64,000 nucleotides of DNA from Microbulbifer celer. Lineage in GTDB: Bacteria > Pseudomonadota > Gammaproteobacteria > Pseudomonadales > Cellvibrionaceae. A model generated the notes under the pieces. The model saw only the letters and a list, made by a program, of their open reading frames with translations, was not told where the DNA came from and ran no database searches. The translations under genes were made by a program, and so were the position numbers. Each line of letters starts with the position of its first letter. Within the stretch, counting starts at the first letter, position 1. Below are positions 55,797 to 64,000 of this stretch, piece after piece. Location of the stretch: the NCBI RefSeq assembly GCF_020991125.1, contig NZ_CP087715.1, positions 3,587,001 to 3,651,000 on the forward strand, given 5' to 3'.

Positions 55797-57209
55797 ATGA
55801 GCAACGATAACTCCTCCGCAAATAATCCCGCAGCCAAGCTCTGGGGCGGCCGCTTCAGCGAAGCCACCGATGCGTTCGTGGAGCGCTTTACCGCCTCGGT
55901 GATGTTTGACCAGCGCATGGCCTTAGAGGATATCCAGGGCTCCCTGGCGCACGCGCAGATGCTGTCGGAAGTGGGCGTACTGACTGAGGACGAGTTCACC
56001 CAGATCGCCGGCGGTCTCAAGGATATCGCCGGGGAAATCGAGGCCGGCGAGTTCCCCTGGTCGGTGGAACTGGAAGACGTGCACATGAATATCGAGGCGC
56101 GCCTGACCCAACGGATCGGCGCCACTGGTAAAAAGCTGCACACCGGCCGTTCGCGCAACGACCAGGTGGCCACCGATATCCGCCTGTGGCTACGCAACCG
56201 TATCGACCTGATCGGCGCCGAGCTGACCCGTCTGCAAACCGGCCTCGTTGACCTGGCCGAGCAGGAAGCGGACACCATCATGCCCGGCTTTACCCATCTG
56301 CAGAGCGCGCAACCGGTCACCTTCGGTCATCACCTGCTGGCCTGGAACGAGATGCTGACCCGGGATTACGAGCGCCTGATGGACTGCCGCAAGCGCGTCA
56401 ACCGCTCGCCGCTCGGCGCCGCCGCCCTGGCCGGTACCAGCTATCCGATCAACCGCGCGCGCACCGCCGAGCTGCTGGGCTTTGACGCCCCCACCGAGAA
56501 TTCCCTGGATTCCGTGAGCGACCGCGATTTCGCGATCGAATTCTGTGCCTTCTCCGCGCTGCTGCTGACGCACCTCAGCCGCGCCAGTGAAGAGCTGGTG
56601 CTATGGACCTCCAGCCAGTTCGACTTTATCGACCTGCCGGATCGTTTCTGCACCGGTTCCTCCATCATGCCACAGAAGAAAAACCCGGATGTACCGGAAC
56701 TGGTGCGCGGCAAGACCGGTCGCGTCAACGGCCACCTGATCGCCCTGCTGACCCTGATGAAGAGCCAGCCGCTGGCCTACAACAAGGACAACCAGGAAGA
56801 CAAAGAGCCGCTCTTTGATGCCGCCGATACCGCGCTCGACTGCCTGCGCGCCTTCGCCGACATGGCCCCGGCACTGAAGCCGAAGAAAGAAAACATGCTC
56901 GCCGCTGCCGGCAAAGGCTTCTCCACCGCCACCGACCTCGCCGATTACCTGGTGCGCAAGGGCGTTACCTTCCGCGATGCCCATGAAATCGTCGGCCAGT
57001 CGGTGGCGTTCGCGATCGAGAAGGAGTGCGACCTCGCCGACCTCAGCCTGGCGGAACTGCAGAAATTCTCCGACACCATTGGCGATGACGTGTTCGACGT
57101 GCTCACCCTGGAAGGCTCCGTCGCCGCCCGCGACCATATCGGCGGCACCGCGCCGAATCAGGTGCGCGCCGCCTGTGCGCGTGCGCGCAAGTTGATCGGC
57201 GCCCGATAA
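55797..57209 (+). CDS. argH: Argininosuccinate lyase
   Basis: Cleaves argininosuccinate to arginine and fumarate. 470 residues. [20 protein letters not shown] at the start, [13 protein letters not shown], and the fumarase-superfamily signature [12 protein letters not shown] near residue 285. Start after GAGGCAGC; the much longer upstream frame runs antisense through algZ and is not coding. Confidence 0.98.
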   Translation: MSNDNSSANNPAAKLWGGRFSEATDAFVERFTASVMFDQRMALEDIQGSLAHAQMLSEVGVLTEDEFTQIAGGLKDIAGEIEAGEFPWSVELEDVHMNIEARLTQRIGATGKKLHTGRSRNDQVATDIRLWLRNRIDLIGAELTRLQTGLVDLAEQEADTIMPGFTHLQSAQPVTFGHHLLAWNEMLTRDYERLMDCRKRVNRSPLGAAALAGTSYPINRARTAELLGFDAPTENSLDSVSDRDFAIEFCAFSALLLTHLSRASEELVLWTSSQFDFIDLPDRFCTGSSIMPQKKNPDVPELVRGKTGRVNGHLIALLTLMKSQPLAYNKDNQEDKEPLFDAADTALDCLRAFADMAPALKPKKENMLAAAGKGFSTATDLADYLVRKGVTFRDAHEIVGQSVAFAIEKECDLADLSLAELQKFSDTIGDDVFDVLTLEGSVAARDHIGGTAPNQVRAACARARKLIGAR

Positions 57210-57216
57210 ACCCCGT

Positions 57217-57243
57217 TGGCAGCGGGCCGCCCGGCTCGCTGCC
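57217..57243 (+). terminator. Hairpin after argH
   Basis: GGCAGCG / CGCTGCC stem with a 12-nt GC-rich loop, about 8 nt after the stop. No T tract. Confidence 0.4.
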
Positions 57244-57332
57244 ACAATTCGCCATAATTCATCCCGTCACCGCCACCTTCTCTGGAAAATGACCCGCTAG
57301 ACTTCTCCCGATAAAAAAGGGAGAGCCTACCA

Positions 57333-58319
57333 ATGCGCAAATACCTGTTTCTCGGCATCAGCGCGTTCGCCATTGCCATCTACCTCACCAATGCCTCGTG
57401 GCTCGCAGGCACTCGCTCCGGTAAACCGACACTGATAGCCCACCGCGGGGTCTACCAGACCTACAACCGGGAAAACCTCGGCCGCGACGACTGCACCGCG
57501 ATCCGCGTATTTCAGCCCGAACACCAGTACCTGGAGAACACCCTCGCCTCCATGCAGGCGGCATTCGATGCCGGTGCGGACATTGTCGAAATCGATGTAC
57601 ACCCCACCACCGACGGCGAATTTGCCGTATTCCACGACTGGACCCTGGACTGTCGCACCGAGGGCAAAGGCACCACCCGCGAGCACACAATGGAATATCT
57701 GAAAACCCTGGATATTGGCTACGGCTACACCCCGGATGGCGGCAAGACGTTTCCGTTTCGCGGCAAAGGGGTTGGGCTGATGCCAACACTGGAAGAGGTC
57801 TACCGCGCATTCCCCGACAGGGAATTTCTGATCAACATCAAAAGCGGGCGCCCGCAAGAAGCCGTGCAGTTGGACAACTACCTGCGTGAAAGGAACCTGC
57901 CGACCCGGGGCAAGTTAAGAGTTTACGGCAGCGAAAAGGTCATGGAGAAAATCCGCAAGCTGCGGCCGGACGCCTGGGTATTCAGCCGCGACAGCGTCAA
58001 GCAATGCACCTACCGCTACCTGATGCTGGGCTGGAGCGGCTATGTACCGGAAGCCTGTCGCAACGGCGCCGTAGTCGCACCCAATACCTGGCACTGGGCA
58101 CTATGGGGCTGGCCGAATCGATTTTTACAGCGTATGGAAGATGCGGGCAGCCTGGTGATGGTCTTGGACTTTAAGCACCGAAGTCCCGGCGGTGTGCACG
58201 GTATCTACACCCCGGAACAAATTGATTTTCTATCGACCGATTACCGCGGCGCGCTGTGGGTGGAAAAGATCGAAGTGATCGGTCCGTATGCAAAAACTAA
58301 GTTCGGGCTCGAAAATTAG
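57333..58319 (+). CDS. Membrane-anchored glycerophosphodiester phosphodiesterase family protein
   Basis: 328 residues with an N-terminal signal or anchor (about 4-20). GDPD core: LIAHRGVYQ (catalytic His), LENTLASM, IVEIDVHPTTDGEFAVFHDW (acidic metal ligands and second His). Substrate unknown; exported location suggests phospholipid-derived diesters. Confidence 0.92.
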   Translation: MRKYLFLGISAFAIAIYLTNASWLAGTRSGKPTLIAHRGVYQTYNRENLGRDDCTAIRVFQPEHQYLENTLASMQAAFDAGADIVEIDVHPTTDGEFAVFHDWTLDCRTEGKGTTREHTMEYLKTLDIGYGYTPDGGKTFPFRGKGVGLMPTLEEVYRAFPDREFLINIKSGRPQEAVQLDNYLRERNLPTRGKLRVYGSEKVMEKIRKLRPDAWVFSRDSVKQCTYRYLMLGWSGYVPEACRNGAVVAPNTWHWALWGWPNRFLQRMEDAGSLVMVLDFKHRSPGGVHGIYTPEQIDFLSTDYRGALWVEKIEVIGPYAKTKFGLEN

Positions 58320-58352
58320 ACAGTGCGCCGAAAGCTGAAGCGAAGGCGACGA

Positions 58353-58463
58353 TGCCGGGGAAGCCTTTGTGAGACCTTCACCGCCATGAATGGCGGTACA
58401 GAGCCCCCAGGGACGGGTTAAGGGGGGGCTCCTAGCTCGTGTCTCACAAAGGTTTCCCCGGCA
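58353..58463. repeat. Compound palindromic element, copy 2
   Basis: Outer arms of 23 bp with one mismatch (TGCCGGGGAAGCCTTTGTGA+GAC, 58353-58375, against 58441-58463), inner hairpins CCGCCATGAATGGCGG (58381-58396) and GAGCCCCC/GGGGGCTC (58401-58431), and the loop motif CCCAGGGACGGGTT. Confidence 0.8.
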
Positions 58464-58533
58464 GCGGCGCCGCCACGGAGGGATCTACGAAGCTCATTGG
58501 ATCCCTGCTTAGATGATCTCAAACCTTAACATT

Positions 58534-58740
58534 TCAGGTTTCGTCCGAACCTTCGTCCTGCTCCTGAATTTCCGTCACCACCTTCTGCACCAGTTTCACC
58601 CGCCCGGACTGCACCAGTGCATCGCGCAACACATACTCGATCTGCGCGTTCAGGCTGCGCAGATCGTCGTCCGCCCAGCGCTGCATTGCGGCTAGCACCT
58701 GCTCATTGATACGTAGTGGAAAGGCTTTCTTTTTTGCCAT
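58534..58740 (-). CDS. Small ribbon-helix-helix protein
   Basis: 68 residues with an Arc-like RHH pattern (KKAFPLRINEQVLAAMQRWA, DDLRSLNAQIEYVLRDAL) and an acidic tail. Probably DNA-binding. It lies 6 nt from the SPFH gene start, on the same strand and downstream of it, so it is the second gene of that transcript; no toxin partner is seen. Confidence 0.85.
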   Translation of the reverse strand: MAKKKAFPLRINEQVLAAMQRWADDDLRSLNAQIEYVLRDALVQSGRVKLVQKVVTEIQEQDEGSDET

Positions 58741-58746
58741 GACCGA

Positions 58747-59616
58747 TCAGTACAGGCTGCCGCTGTTGATCACCGGCTGCGCCTGCTGTTCTCCGCAGAT
58801 CACGACCATCAGGTTGTTCACCATATTCGCCTTGCGCTCCTCATCCAGCTCCAACTCGTGAGATTCCGCCAGGGTGGAAATCGCATCGGTCACCATCTCC
58901 ACCGCGCCCTGCACAATCAGTTTACGTGCCGCCAATACCGCACCCGCCTGCTGTTTGCGCAACATCGCCTGGGCGATTTCCGGTGCGTAAGCCAGGTGGC
59001 TGATGCGCGCTTCAATGACCTGAATGCCCGCACGGCCGAGACGCTCCTGCACCTGATCGCGAATCTTTTCCGCGATGCTGACGGGATCGCCGCGCAGGGA
59101 AATGGCTTCATCGCTGTGATTATCGTAGGGATATTCATTGGCCACGTTGCGCAGCGCCGCCTCGCTCTGGATGGTGACAAAGCTCTCGTAGTCATCCACC
59201 TCGAAATAGGCTTCAGCGGAGTCCACCACCTTCCATACCACCACCGTGGCGATCTCGATCGGATTGCCGTTGGCATCGTTGACCTTGAGTTTGCCACTTT
59301 CGAAATTGCGCACCCGCAGGGAAATCGGCGTGCGTTTGAAAATCAGTGGATTGGCCCAGCGCAGGCCGGTGATATGTTCGGTACCCACATATTTACCGAA
59401 CAGCTGCAGGATCTTGCCCTGATTGGGGGCCACCATAAACAGGCCGTGCCAGCAGAAGGCGACAATCAACGTCGCCAGCCCCCATCCTGCCACCCCGGCA
59501 AATTCCGCCGCCACCAGGCTCCGTCCCAGCATGCCGATGGCGAATACCTGCAGTGCCAGCAGCACCGCCAACATGCCGTAGCCGTTCACTGTAAAGGCGC
59601 GTTTTTCCTTGATCAT
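58747..59616 (-). CDS. SPFH (band 7/stomatin-like) membrane protein
   Basis: 289 residues. Two N-terminal hydrophobic segments (about 11-32 and 40-62), the band 7 domain (WANPLIFKRTPISLRVRNFE, ALRNVANEYPYDN, ERLGRAGIQVIEARISHLAY), and a helical end with ALAARKLIVQGAVEMV. SPFH proteins form oligomeric membrane microdomain scaffolds. No NfeD partner gene is next to it; the RHH gene follows. Confidence 0.9.
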   Translation of the reverse strand: MIKEKRAFTVNGYGMLAVLLALQVFAIGMLGRSLVAAEFAGVAGWGLATLIVAFCWHGLFMVAPNQGKILQLFGKYVGTEHITGLRWANPLIFKRTPISLRVRNFESGKLKVNDANGNPIEIATVVVWKVVDSAEAYFEVDDYESFVTIQSEAALRNVANEYPYDNHSDEAISLRGDPVSIAEKIRDQVQERLGRAGIQVIEARISHLAYAPEIAQAMLRKQQAGAVLAARKLIVQGAVEMVTDAISTLAESHELELDEERKANMVNNLMVVICGEQQAQPVINSGSLY

Positions 59617-59867
59617 TCGGAACTCCTTGTGCGTTATCTCAGTTTGCTTGTGCGCTATATCAGCTTGAAATCTCTTTCAAGTGACATCATTTTGATATCA
59701 ATCTAGCATCAGAAGAACGGATTGGCCAGACTTTCGCGCACACAGCCAGGTACGGATGCAGGCGCACCCATCTACAGAAGCGGTGAAATCAGCGGGAGGT
59801 TTTCAGGGGCAACGGGCCTGCCGGGAGCCGGCAGGGCCCGTGAAATCGGGGCGGACAGGTCCGGCGT

Positions 59868-60212
59868 TTATAGCCCCAGCGCAACAGGTGCGCCCTGCTG
59901 TTCAGTCAGCACGCGATCCAACAGGGTCGGCAGGTCTTCGCCGGTGGTGGAGCATTTCCAGCCGGCTTTGCTTCCGGAATTGTCAAAGCTCAGGTGAAAA
60001 CCACCGGAGCGCGCCGCCACCCACAGTTCCTGCACCGCACTCTGGCGCGACAGGATCACCTGGGTGCCGTTGTCTTCCAGGGTGATGGTCAGCACCGCGT
60101 CCGCGCGCTCGTAATCCATATCCACGTCACAATTGTCGAGCGCGTCTTCGATGGCGATCAGGGTTTCTTCAATGGCGGCATTGTAGGCAGCGTTGGAGGC
60201 TGTCTGAGTCAT
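59868..60212 (-). CDS. cyaY: CyaY, iron-binding frataxin
   Basis: 114-residue frataxin homologue that modulates Fe-S cluster assembly. ALDNCDVDMDYERAD carries the acidic ridge; then ILSRQSAVQELWVAARSGGF, the frataxin signature. Diverges from lptM, as in many gammaproteobacteria (cyaY-lptM-lysA-dapF). Confidence 0.95.
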   Translation of the reverse strand: MTQTASNAAYNAAIEETLIAIEDALDNCDVDMDYERADAVLTITLEDNGTQVILSRQSAVQELWVAARSGGFHLSFDNSGSKAGWKCSTTGEDLPTLLDRVLTEQQGAPVALGL

Positions 60213-60303
60213 AATCTGGTTACTACTGTTACTGTGTTGCTGGGGGGCGAGGGTCGTTATACTAGCAGGCTTTTCCAGTCATTATCGCCGCAGACGGGTT
60301 CCT

Positions 60304-60588
60304 ATGAAAATGCGCTCACTGATTGTCCTCTCGACGCTGCTGCTCGCCGCCTGTGGCCAGAAAGGCCCGCTGTACCTGCCCCAGCAACCGGCGCAACCGG
60401 GAACCGGCAGCAGCGCCACGGCGCCTGCATCGACAGCCCCCACAAAGACGGCCCCTACAACAACAGCCCCCGCAGCGGCTGCGCCTGCCGGATCGGGCGC
60501 CAGCGTCGCGCCCGATGAGAAAACCGGCGAGCAGGGCAGGCAAGAAGAAACACAGCAACACACGGAAGCAGAAGCAGTATCCAAATGA
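60304..60588 (+). CDS. lptM: LptM (YifL) small lipoprotein
   Basis: 94 residues with lipobox LAAC (cysteine at 17) followed by the conserved GQKGPLYLP motif; the rest is low-complexity Ala/Thr/Pro. LptM assists LPS transport assembly by helping LptD oxidative folding. Longer tail than the usual 60-70 residues. Overlaps lysA by 4 nt. Confidence 0.93.
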   Translation: MKMRSLIVLSTLLLAACGQKGPLYLPQQPAQPGTGSSATAPASTAPTKTAPTTTAPAAAAPAGSGASVAPDEKTGEQGRQEETQQHTEAEAVSK

Positions 60589-61838
60589 GTGAATTCCACT
60601 ACCAGCAGGGAAGCCTGTGGGCCGAAGGCGTCAGCCTGGAACAGATTGCCGAACAGTTCGGCACCCCCACCTATGTCTACAGCCGCGCGCACTACGAGCG
60701 CCAGTACCAGGCCTACGCCGATGCCCTCGGCGATCATCCGGGGCTGATCTGCTATGCCATCAAGGCCAACAGCAATCTCGGCATCCTGTCGGTACTCGCA
60801 CAATTGGGGGCGGGTTTCGACATCGTCTCCGCAGGCGAGCTGGAACGGGTACTGATGGCCGGCGGCGATCCGGCCAAGGTCGTGTTCTCCGGTGTGGGTA
60901 AGACGGCGGAAGAAATGCGCCGCGCCCTGCAAGTGGGTGTGCACTGCTTCAATGTGGAATCCGAGGCGGAGCTGGAACGACTGGACGCGGTGGCCGCCGA
61001 GATGGGCGTGGTCGCCCCGGTTTCGCTGCGGGTGAATCCGGATGTGGATGCCAAGACCCACCCGTATATTTCCACCGGCCTGAAAGAAAACAAATTCGGT
61101 ATCGCCATTGACCGGGCGCGCGACGCCTACCGCAAGGTGGCTGCCTCGACCAACCTGGATGCGGTGGGTGTGGATTGTCATATCGGCTCACAACTGACCG
61201 AAATTGCCCCCTTCCTCGACGCCCTCGATCGCCTGCTGATGCTGATCGATGAGCTTGCTGAAGACGGCACGCAACTGAAACATCTCGACCTCGGCGGCGG
61301 CCTGGGCGTGCGCTATCGCGGTGAAGAGCCCCCCGAAGTGAGCGACTACCTGGGCGCTGTCAAAGAGAAGCTCGCCGGAAGAGATCTGGCACTGGTGCTG
61401 GAGCCCGGCCGCTCCATTGCCGCCAACGGCGGCGCCCTGCTGACCCGGGTGGAATACCTGAAACGTACCGACGAGCACAACTTCGCCATCGTCGACGCCG
61501 CCATGAACGACAATCTGCGCCCGGCGCTGTACCAAGCGTGGCAGGATATCGTTGCGGTGACACCAGACAACAGTGCCAGCGAGAGCTGGGATATTGTCGG
61601 CCCGGTATGTGAAACCGGCGACTTTCTCGGCAAGCACCGCGCACTGTCCCTGCAACCGGGACAGCTGCTGGCCATGCTGTCCGCCGGTGCCTACGGCTTT
61701 ACCATGAGTTCCAATTACAATTCCCGCACCCGTGCCGCCGAAGTCCTGGTAGACGGCGACAAGACCTACCTGGTGCGTGCGCGGGAAAGCCTGGCGGATC
61801 TGGTGCGCGGAGAATCCACCGTACCCGGCAAAGCCTGA
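60585..61838 (+). CDS. lysA: Diaminopimelate decarboxylase
   Basis: PLP enzyme converting meso-diaminopimelate to lysine. 417 residues: PLP lysine in ICYAIKANSN, DVDAKTHPYISTGLKENKFG, and the glycine loop HLDLGGGLGVRY. ATG overlaps the lptM stop. Confidence 0.98.
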   Translation: MSEFHYQQGSLWAEGVSLEQIAEQFGTPTYVYSRAHYERQYQAYADALGDHPGLICYAIKANSNLGILSVLAQLGAGFDIVSAGELERVLMAGGDPAKVVFSGVGKTAEEMRRALQVGVHCFNVESEAELERLDAVAAEMGVVAPVSLRVNPDVDAKTHPYISTGLKENKFGIAIDRARDAYRKVAASTNLDAVGVDCHIGSQLTEIAPFLDALDRLLMLIDELAEDGTQLKHLDLGGGLGVRYRGEEPPEVSDYLGAVKEKLAGRDLALVLEPGRSIAANGGALLTRVEYLKRTDEHNFAIVDAAMNDNLRPALYQAWQDIVAVTPDNSASESWDIVGPVCETGDFLGKHRALSLQPGQLLAMLSAGAYGFTMSSNYNSRTRAAEVLVDGDKTYLVRARESLADLVRGESTVPGKA

Positions 61839-61853
61839 GGGAAGAGAAACAGC

Positions 61854-62684
61854 ATGCGGCTCAAATTCACCAAAATGCACGGACTGGGCAATGACTTTGT
61901 GATGGTCGACGCCATCACCCAGCGGGTCAAACTGTCCCCGGAGAAAATCCGTGCCCTCGGCGACCGCCACACCGGCATCGGTTGCGACCAGATTCTGGTG
62001 GTGGAGGCGCCGCGCAATCCGGACGTGGATTTCCGCTACCGCATCTACAATGCCGACGGCAGTGAAGTGGAAAACTGTGGTAACGGCGCGCGCTGTTTTG
62101 CCCGTTTTGTACGCGACCGCCGCCTGACCAGTAAAGACAGCATTCTGGTGGAAACCGCCGCCGGCATCCTGCAACTGAATGTGCAGGACAGGGATCAGGT
62201 CAGTGTGGATATGGGCGCGCCGATTCTGGAACCGCAGGAAATTCCCTTCGACGCCGACATCCAGGCGGAAACCTATCCGCTGGATGTGGGCGGTGAGGTG
62301 TACAACGTCGGCGCCGTGTCCATGGGCAATCCCCACGCGGTGCTGCTGGTAGAGGACGTCGACACCGCACCGGTGGACGCCCTGGGGGCCGCCATCGAGT
62401 GTCACCCGCGCTTCCCGCAGAAGGTCAATGTAGGCTTTCTTCAGATCGAAGATCGCACCAGGGCACGTCTGCGGGTGTTCGAACGCGGTGTCGGTGAAAC
62501 CCGTGCCTGTGGCACCGGCGCCTGTGCGGCGATGGTTTCCGCGCGGTTGCGGGATCTGGTGGACGAGGAAGTACAGATCCAGCTCCCCGGCGGCACCCTG
62601 ACGATTCACTGGCCGGGCCCCGGCGAGCCGGTTACCATGACCGGGCCCGCCACCGCGGTATATCACGGACAGATAGTGCTCTGA
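61854..62684 (+). CDS. dapF: Diaminopimelate epimerase
   Basis: Epimerises LL- to meso-diaminopimelate. 276 residues with both catalytic cysteines: [17 protein letters not shown] and [13 protein letters not shown]. Fifteen nt after lysA. Confidence 0.98.
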   Translation: MRLKFTKMHGLGNDFVMVDAITQRVKLSPEKIRALGDRHTGIGCDQILVVEAPRNPDVDFRYRIYNADGSEVENCGNGARCFARFVRDRRLTSKDSILVETAAGILQLNVQDRDQVSVDMGAPILEPQEIPFDADIQAETYPLDVGGEVYNVGAVSMGNPHAVLLVEDVDTAPVDALGAAIECHPRFPQKVNVGFLQIEDRTRARLRVFERGVGETRACGTGACAAMVSARLRDLVDEEVQIQLPGGTLTIHWPGPGEPVTMTGPATAVYHGQIVL

Positions 62685-62712
62685 AAACCAATCCGGAATC
62701 AGCGAAAACAGC

Positions 62713-63474
62713 ATGACCGATCACAGCGACGCCCCCCTGATCGACGGCGACGTCGAAGCCAACCTGGAAAAACAGCAGGCCGCCGACAACGAGAGCCAGC
62801 GCAACAAGAAAGTGCTGGCGCGACAGGTGGCCCGCTACCTGATCCAGAACCCCACCTTCTTTGCCGAAAATATCGAGTTGCTGGAAACCATCCAGTTCCC
62901 GCGTGAATCCGGCAAGACCGTGTCGCTGATGACCCATCAGACCAACCTGCTGCGGGAACGCAATATCGAGATGCGCCAGCGTCTCGATCAGCTGCTACAG
63001 AATGCCCGTCACAACGACGAGATGTTCAGCCATAGCCGGCGCCTGGTACTGGAGCTGCTGGAGGCCCGCACCGTGGCCGAGGCCGGAGACGCCCTGCTGA
63101 AGAGCTTTCGCGAGGACTTTGGGGTTGAGGTCACTGCGCTGACCCTGTTCGGCCCCCTGCCCGGCTCCGCCGGCAAGCTCGGGCAGGTACGCACCAGCGC
63201 CCGCGCCAACGCAGAGGGCTCCATCGGCTCCATCCTGCGCAATGGTCGCACCGTGTGCGGTACCCTGCGCCCGTCGGAAAACGCCTATCTGTTCGGCAAA
63301 CAGGCGGATCAGGTGGCCTCTGCGGCAGTAGTGCCGCTGGCGGACCAGCTGGGTATTCTCGCGGTGGGCTCCAGCGACCCCAACCACTACCGCTCCAGCC
63401 TCGGCACCCTGTTCCTGTCGTATATCGGAGAAGTGCTGGAACGCCTGCTGCCACGGTTGCTGGAAAAGAGCTGA
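62713..63474 (+). CDS. DUF484 family protein
   Basis: 253 residues, a conserved GAF-like protein of unknown function that usually lies between dapF and xerC. LIQNPTFFAENIELLETI, then a coiled-coil, then a GAF-like region (VPLADQLGILAVGSSD). No xerC follows in this window; the next gene is on the other strand. Confidence 0.93.
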   Translation: MTDHSDAPLIDGDVEANLEKQQAADNESQRNKKVLARQVARYLIQNPTFFAENIELLETIQFPRESGKTVSLMTHQTNLLRERNIEMRQRLDQLLQNARHNDEMFSHSRRLVLELLEARTVAEAGDALLKSFREDFGVEVTALTLFGPLPGSAGKLGQVRTSARANAEGSIGSILRNGRTVCGTLRPSENAYLFGKQADQVASAAVVPLADQLGILAVGSSDPNHYRSSLGTLFLSYIGEVLERLLPRLLEKS

Positions 63475-63579
63475 GCCGGAAGGATCGCTAATCTTTCGCG
63501 GAAAATCGAGATGGCGAATCGAGAGATGGGACAGGTTGAATTCGTCTTTGACGAGACCGGGGATTGAATAAGCTGAAAA

Positions 63580-63606
63580 CTGGACCCCGGCTTTCGCCGG
63601 GGTGAC
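63580..63606. repeat. REP-like hairpin near the right end
   Basis: CTGGACCCCGGC-TTTC-GCCGGGGTGAC palindrome in the 204-nt gap between DUF484 and the SutA-like gene. Similar core to the pair at 51386. Confidence 0.6.
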
Positions 63607-63678
63607 TTATCCTCGGACCCAATCATCGATCTGAGGACCTTTCGCCCTACCGACGGATGTCGGTATCCAGACTCCCGC

Positions 63679-63891
63679 TCAGATCGGCCGACTGCCGTAC
63701 TTCGGCTGCGGCTTGCGGGGCGGGTCTGCGGTCACATCTGGCTCGACCTCACTGATCGCACCACCTCTGGCGAGGAAGGCCTCCACTTCGGCACTGAGCT
63801 GACTGCGAGCCCGCTTGCGGGATGATAAGGAGCGCTCTTCAGAAAACTCCTCGCTCTCTTTGGAACGCGCACTGGCTTGATTGTCTTTCAT
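63679..63891 (-). CDS. SutA-like transcriptional regulator
   Basis: 70 residues. The C-terminal part (VEAFLARGGAISEVEPDVTA, then DPPRKPQPKYGSRPI) closely follows Pseudomonas SutA, a small acidic protein that binds RNA polymerase in slow-growing cells. The N-terminus is shorter and less acidic than in SutA. Function by homology. Confidence 0.8.
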   Translation of the reverse strand: MKDNQASARSKESEEFSEERSLSSRKRARSQLSAEVEAFLARGGAISEVEPDVTADPPRKPQPKYGSRPI

Positions 63892-64000
63892 ATCACTAAC
63901 CCTGTAACTTGATACACCTTGTTACAGAGGAAATACCCCTGTTGCCGCCGGCTGGCGTGCGAGCACATACCAACCTGCAGCGAGAGTATTTATAGGTAGT

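Overview
The window looks like chromosomal DNA of a marine-type gammaproteobacterium, most likely of the Cellvibrionales (Microbulbifer or Saccharophagus-like); that placement is inference. It rests on Pseudomonas-like gene order (chp/pil chemotaxis genes with gshB, tonB, algH and ruvX; algZ-algR-argH; pilT-pilU beside yggS-proC-yggT), the hemCDXY cluster, a SutA homologue, and GC-rich housekeeping genes. The only integron seen is an array of attC sites without an integrase gene.

Layout. 1-8.4 kb (minus strand): type IV pilus Chp signalling cluster pilG-pilH-pilI-pilJ-chpA; chpA runs off the left edge. 8.7-11.8 kb (plus): gshB, a TonB-family protein, algH/yqgE and ruvX. 11.9-16.7 kb (plus): hemC-hemD-hemX-hemY for tetrapyrrole synthesis. 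16.7-17.8 kb: a secreted alpha/beta hydrolase. 17.9-36.3 kb: an accessory block of small genes, nearly all on the minus strand. From 19.7 kb on they are separated by attC recombination sites (19 with both cores readable, two truncated, several decayed). The part from 25.2 to 36.3 kb is an orderly cassette array; the part from 19.7 to 25 kb is eroded, with decayed attC sites, a duplicated GNAT remnant, a group II intron tail and, at its edge, an IS3-family insertion. Cassette polarity puts the integration end at about 36.28 kb, where a core junction matching the first cassette is present but no intI gene follows. 36.8-49.5 kb (minus): ubiD, an RRM protein, rho, trxA, hemW-rdgB, a DUF4426 protein, metX-metW, a dynamin-like GTPase, yggT and proC. 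49.5-52.8 kb: yggS (minus), then pilT and pilU (plus). 52.9-64 kb: an SDR oxidoreductase, algR/algZ (minus), argH, a phosphodiesterase, an RHH protein with an SPFH protein, cyaY, then lptM-lysA-dapF-DUF484 (plus) and a SutA-like gene (minus).

How the parts work together. The Chp genes and the PilT/PilU retraction ATPases, about 42 kb apart, belong to one process: surface sensing and twitching. AlgZ/AlgR is the LytS/LytTR-type pair which in Pseudomonas also controls pilus genes. hemCDXY supplies haem precursors, and HemW, CyaY and GshB serve haem, iron and thiol balance. LysA and DapF sit together for lysine and peptidoglycan synthesis. The cassette array is the accessory reservoir. Most of its proteins are unknown, and many are membrane-anchored or exported. 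Several genes use the TAA of the attC core as their stop codon, and two cassettes carry no convincing gene at all. The strongest candidates for something not yet described are the unknown cassette proteins, the gene-less cassettes, and the integrase-less attI-like end with three regularly spaced TATA-rich boxes.
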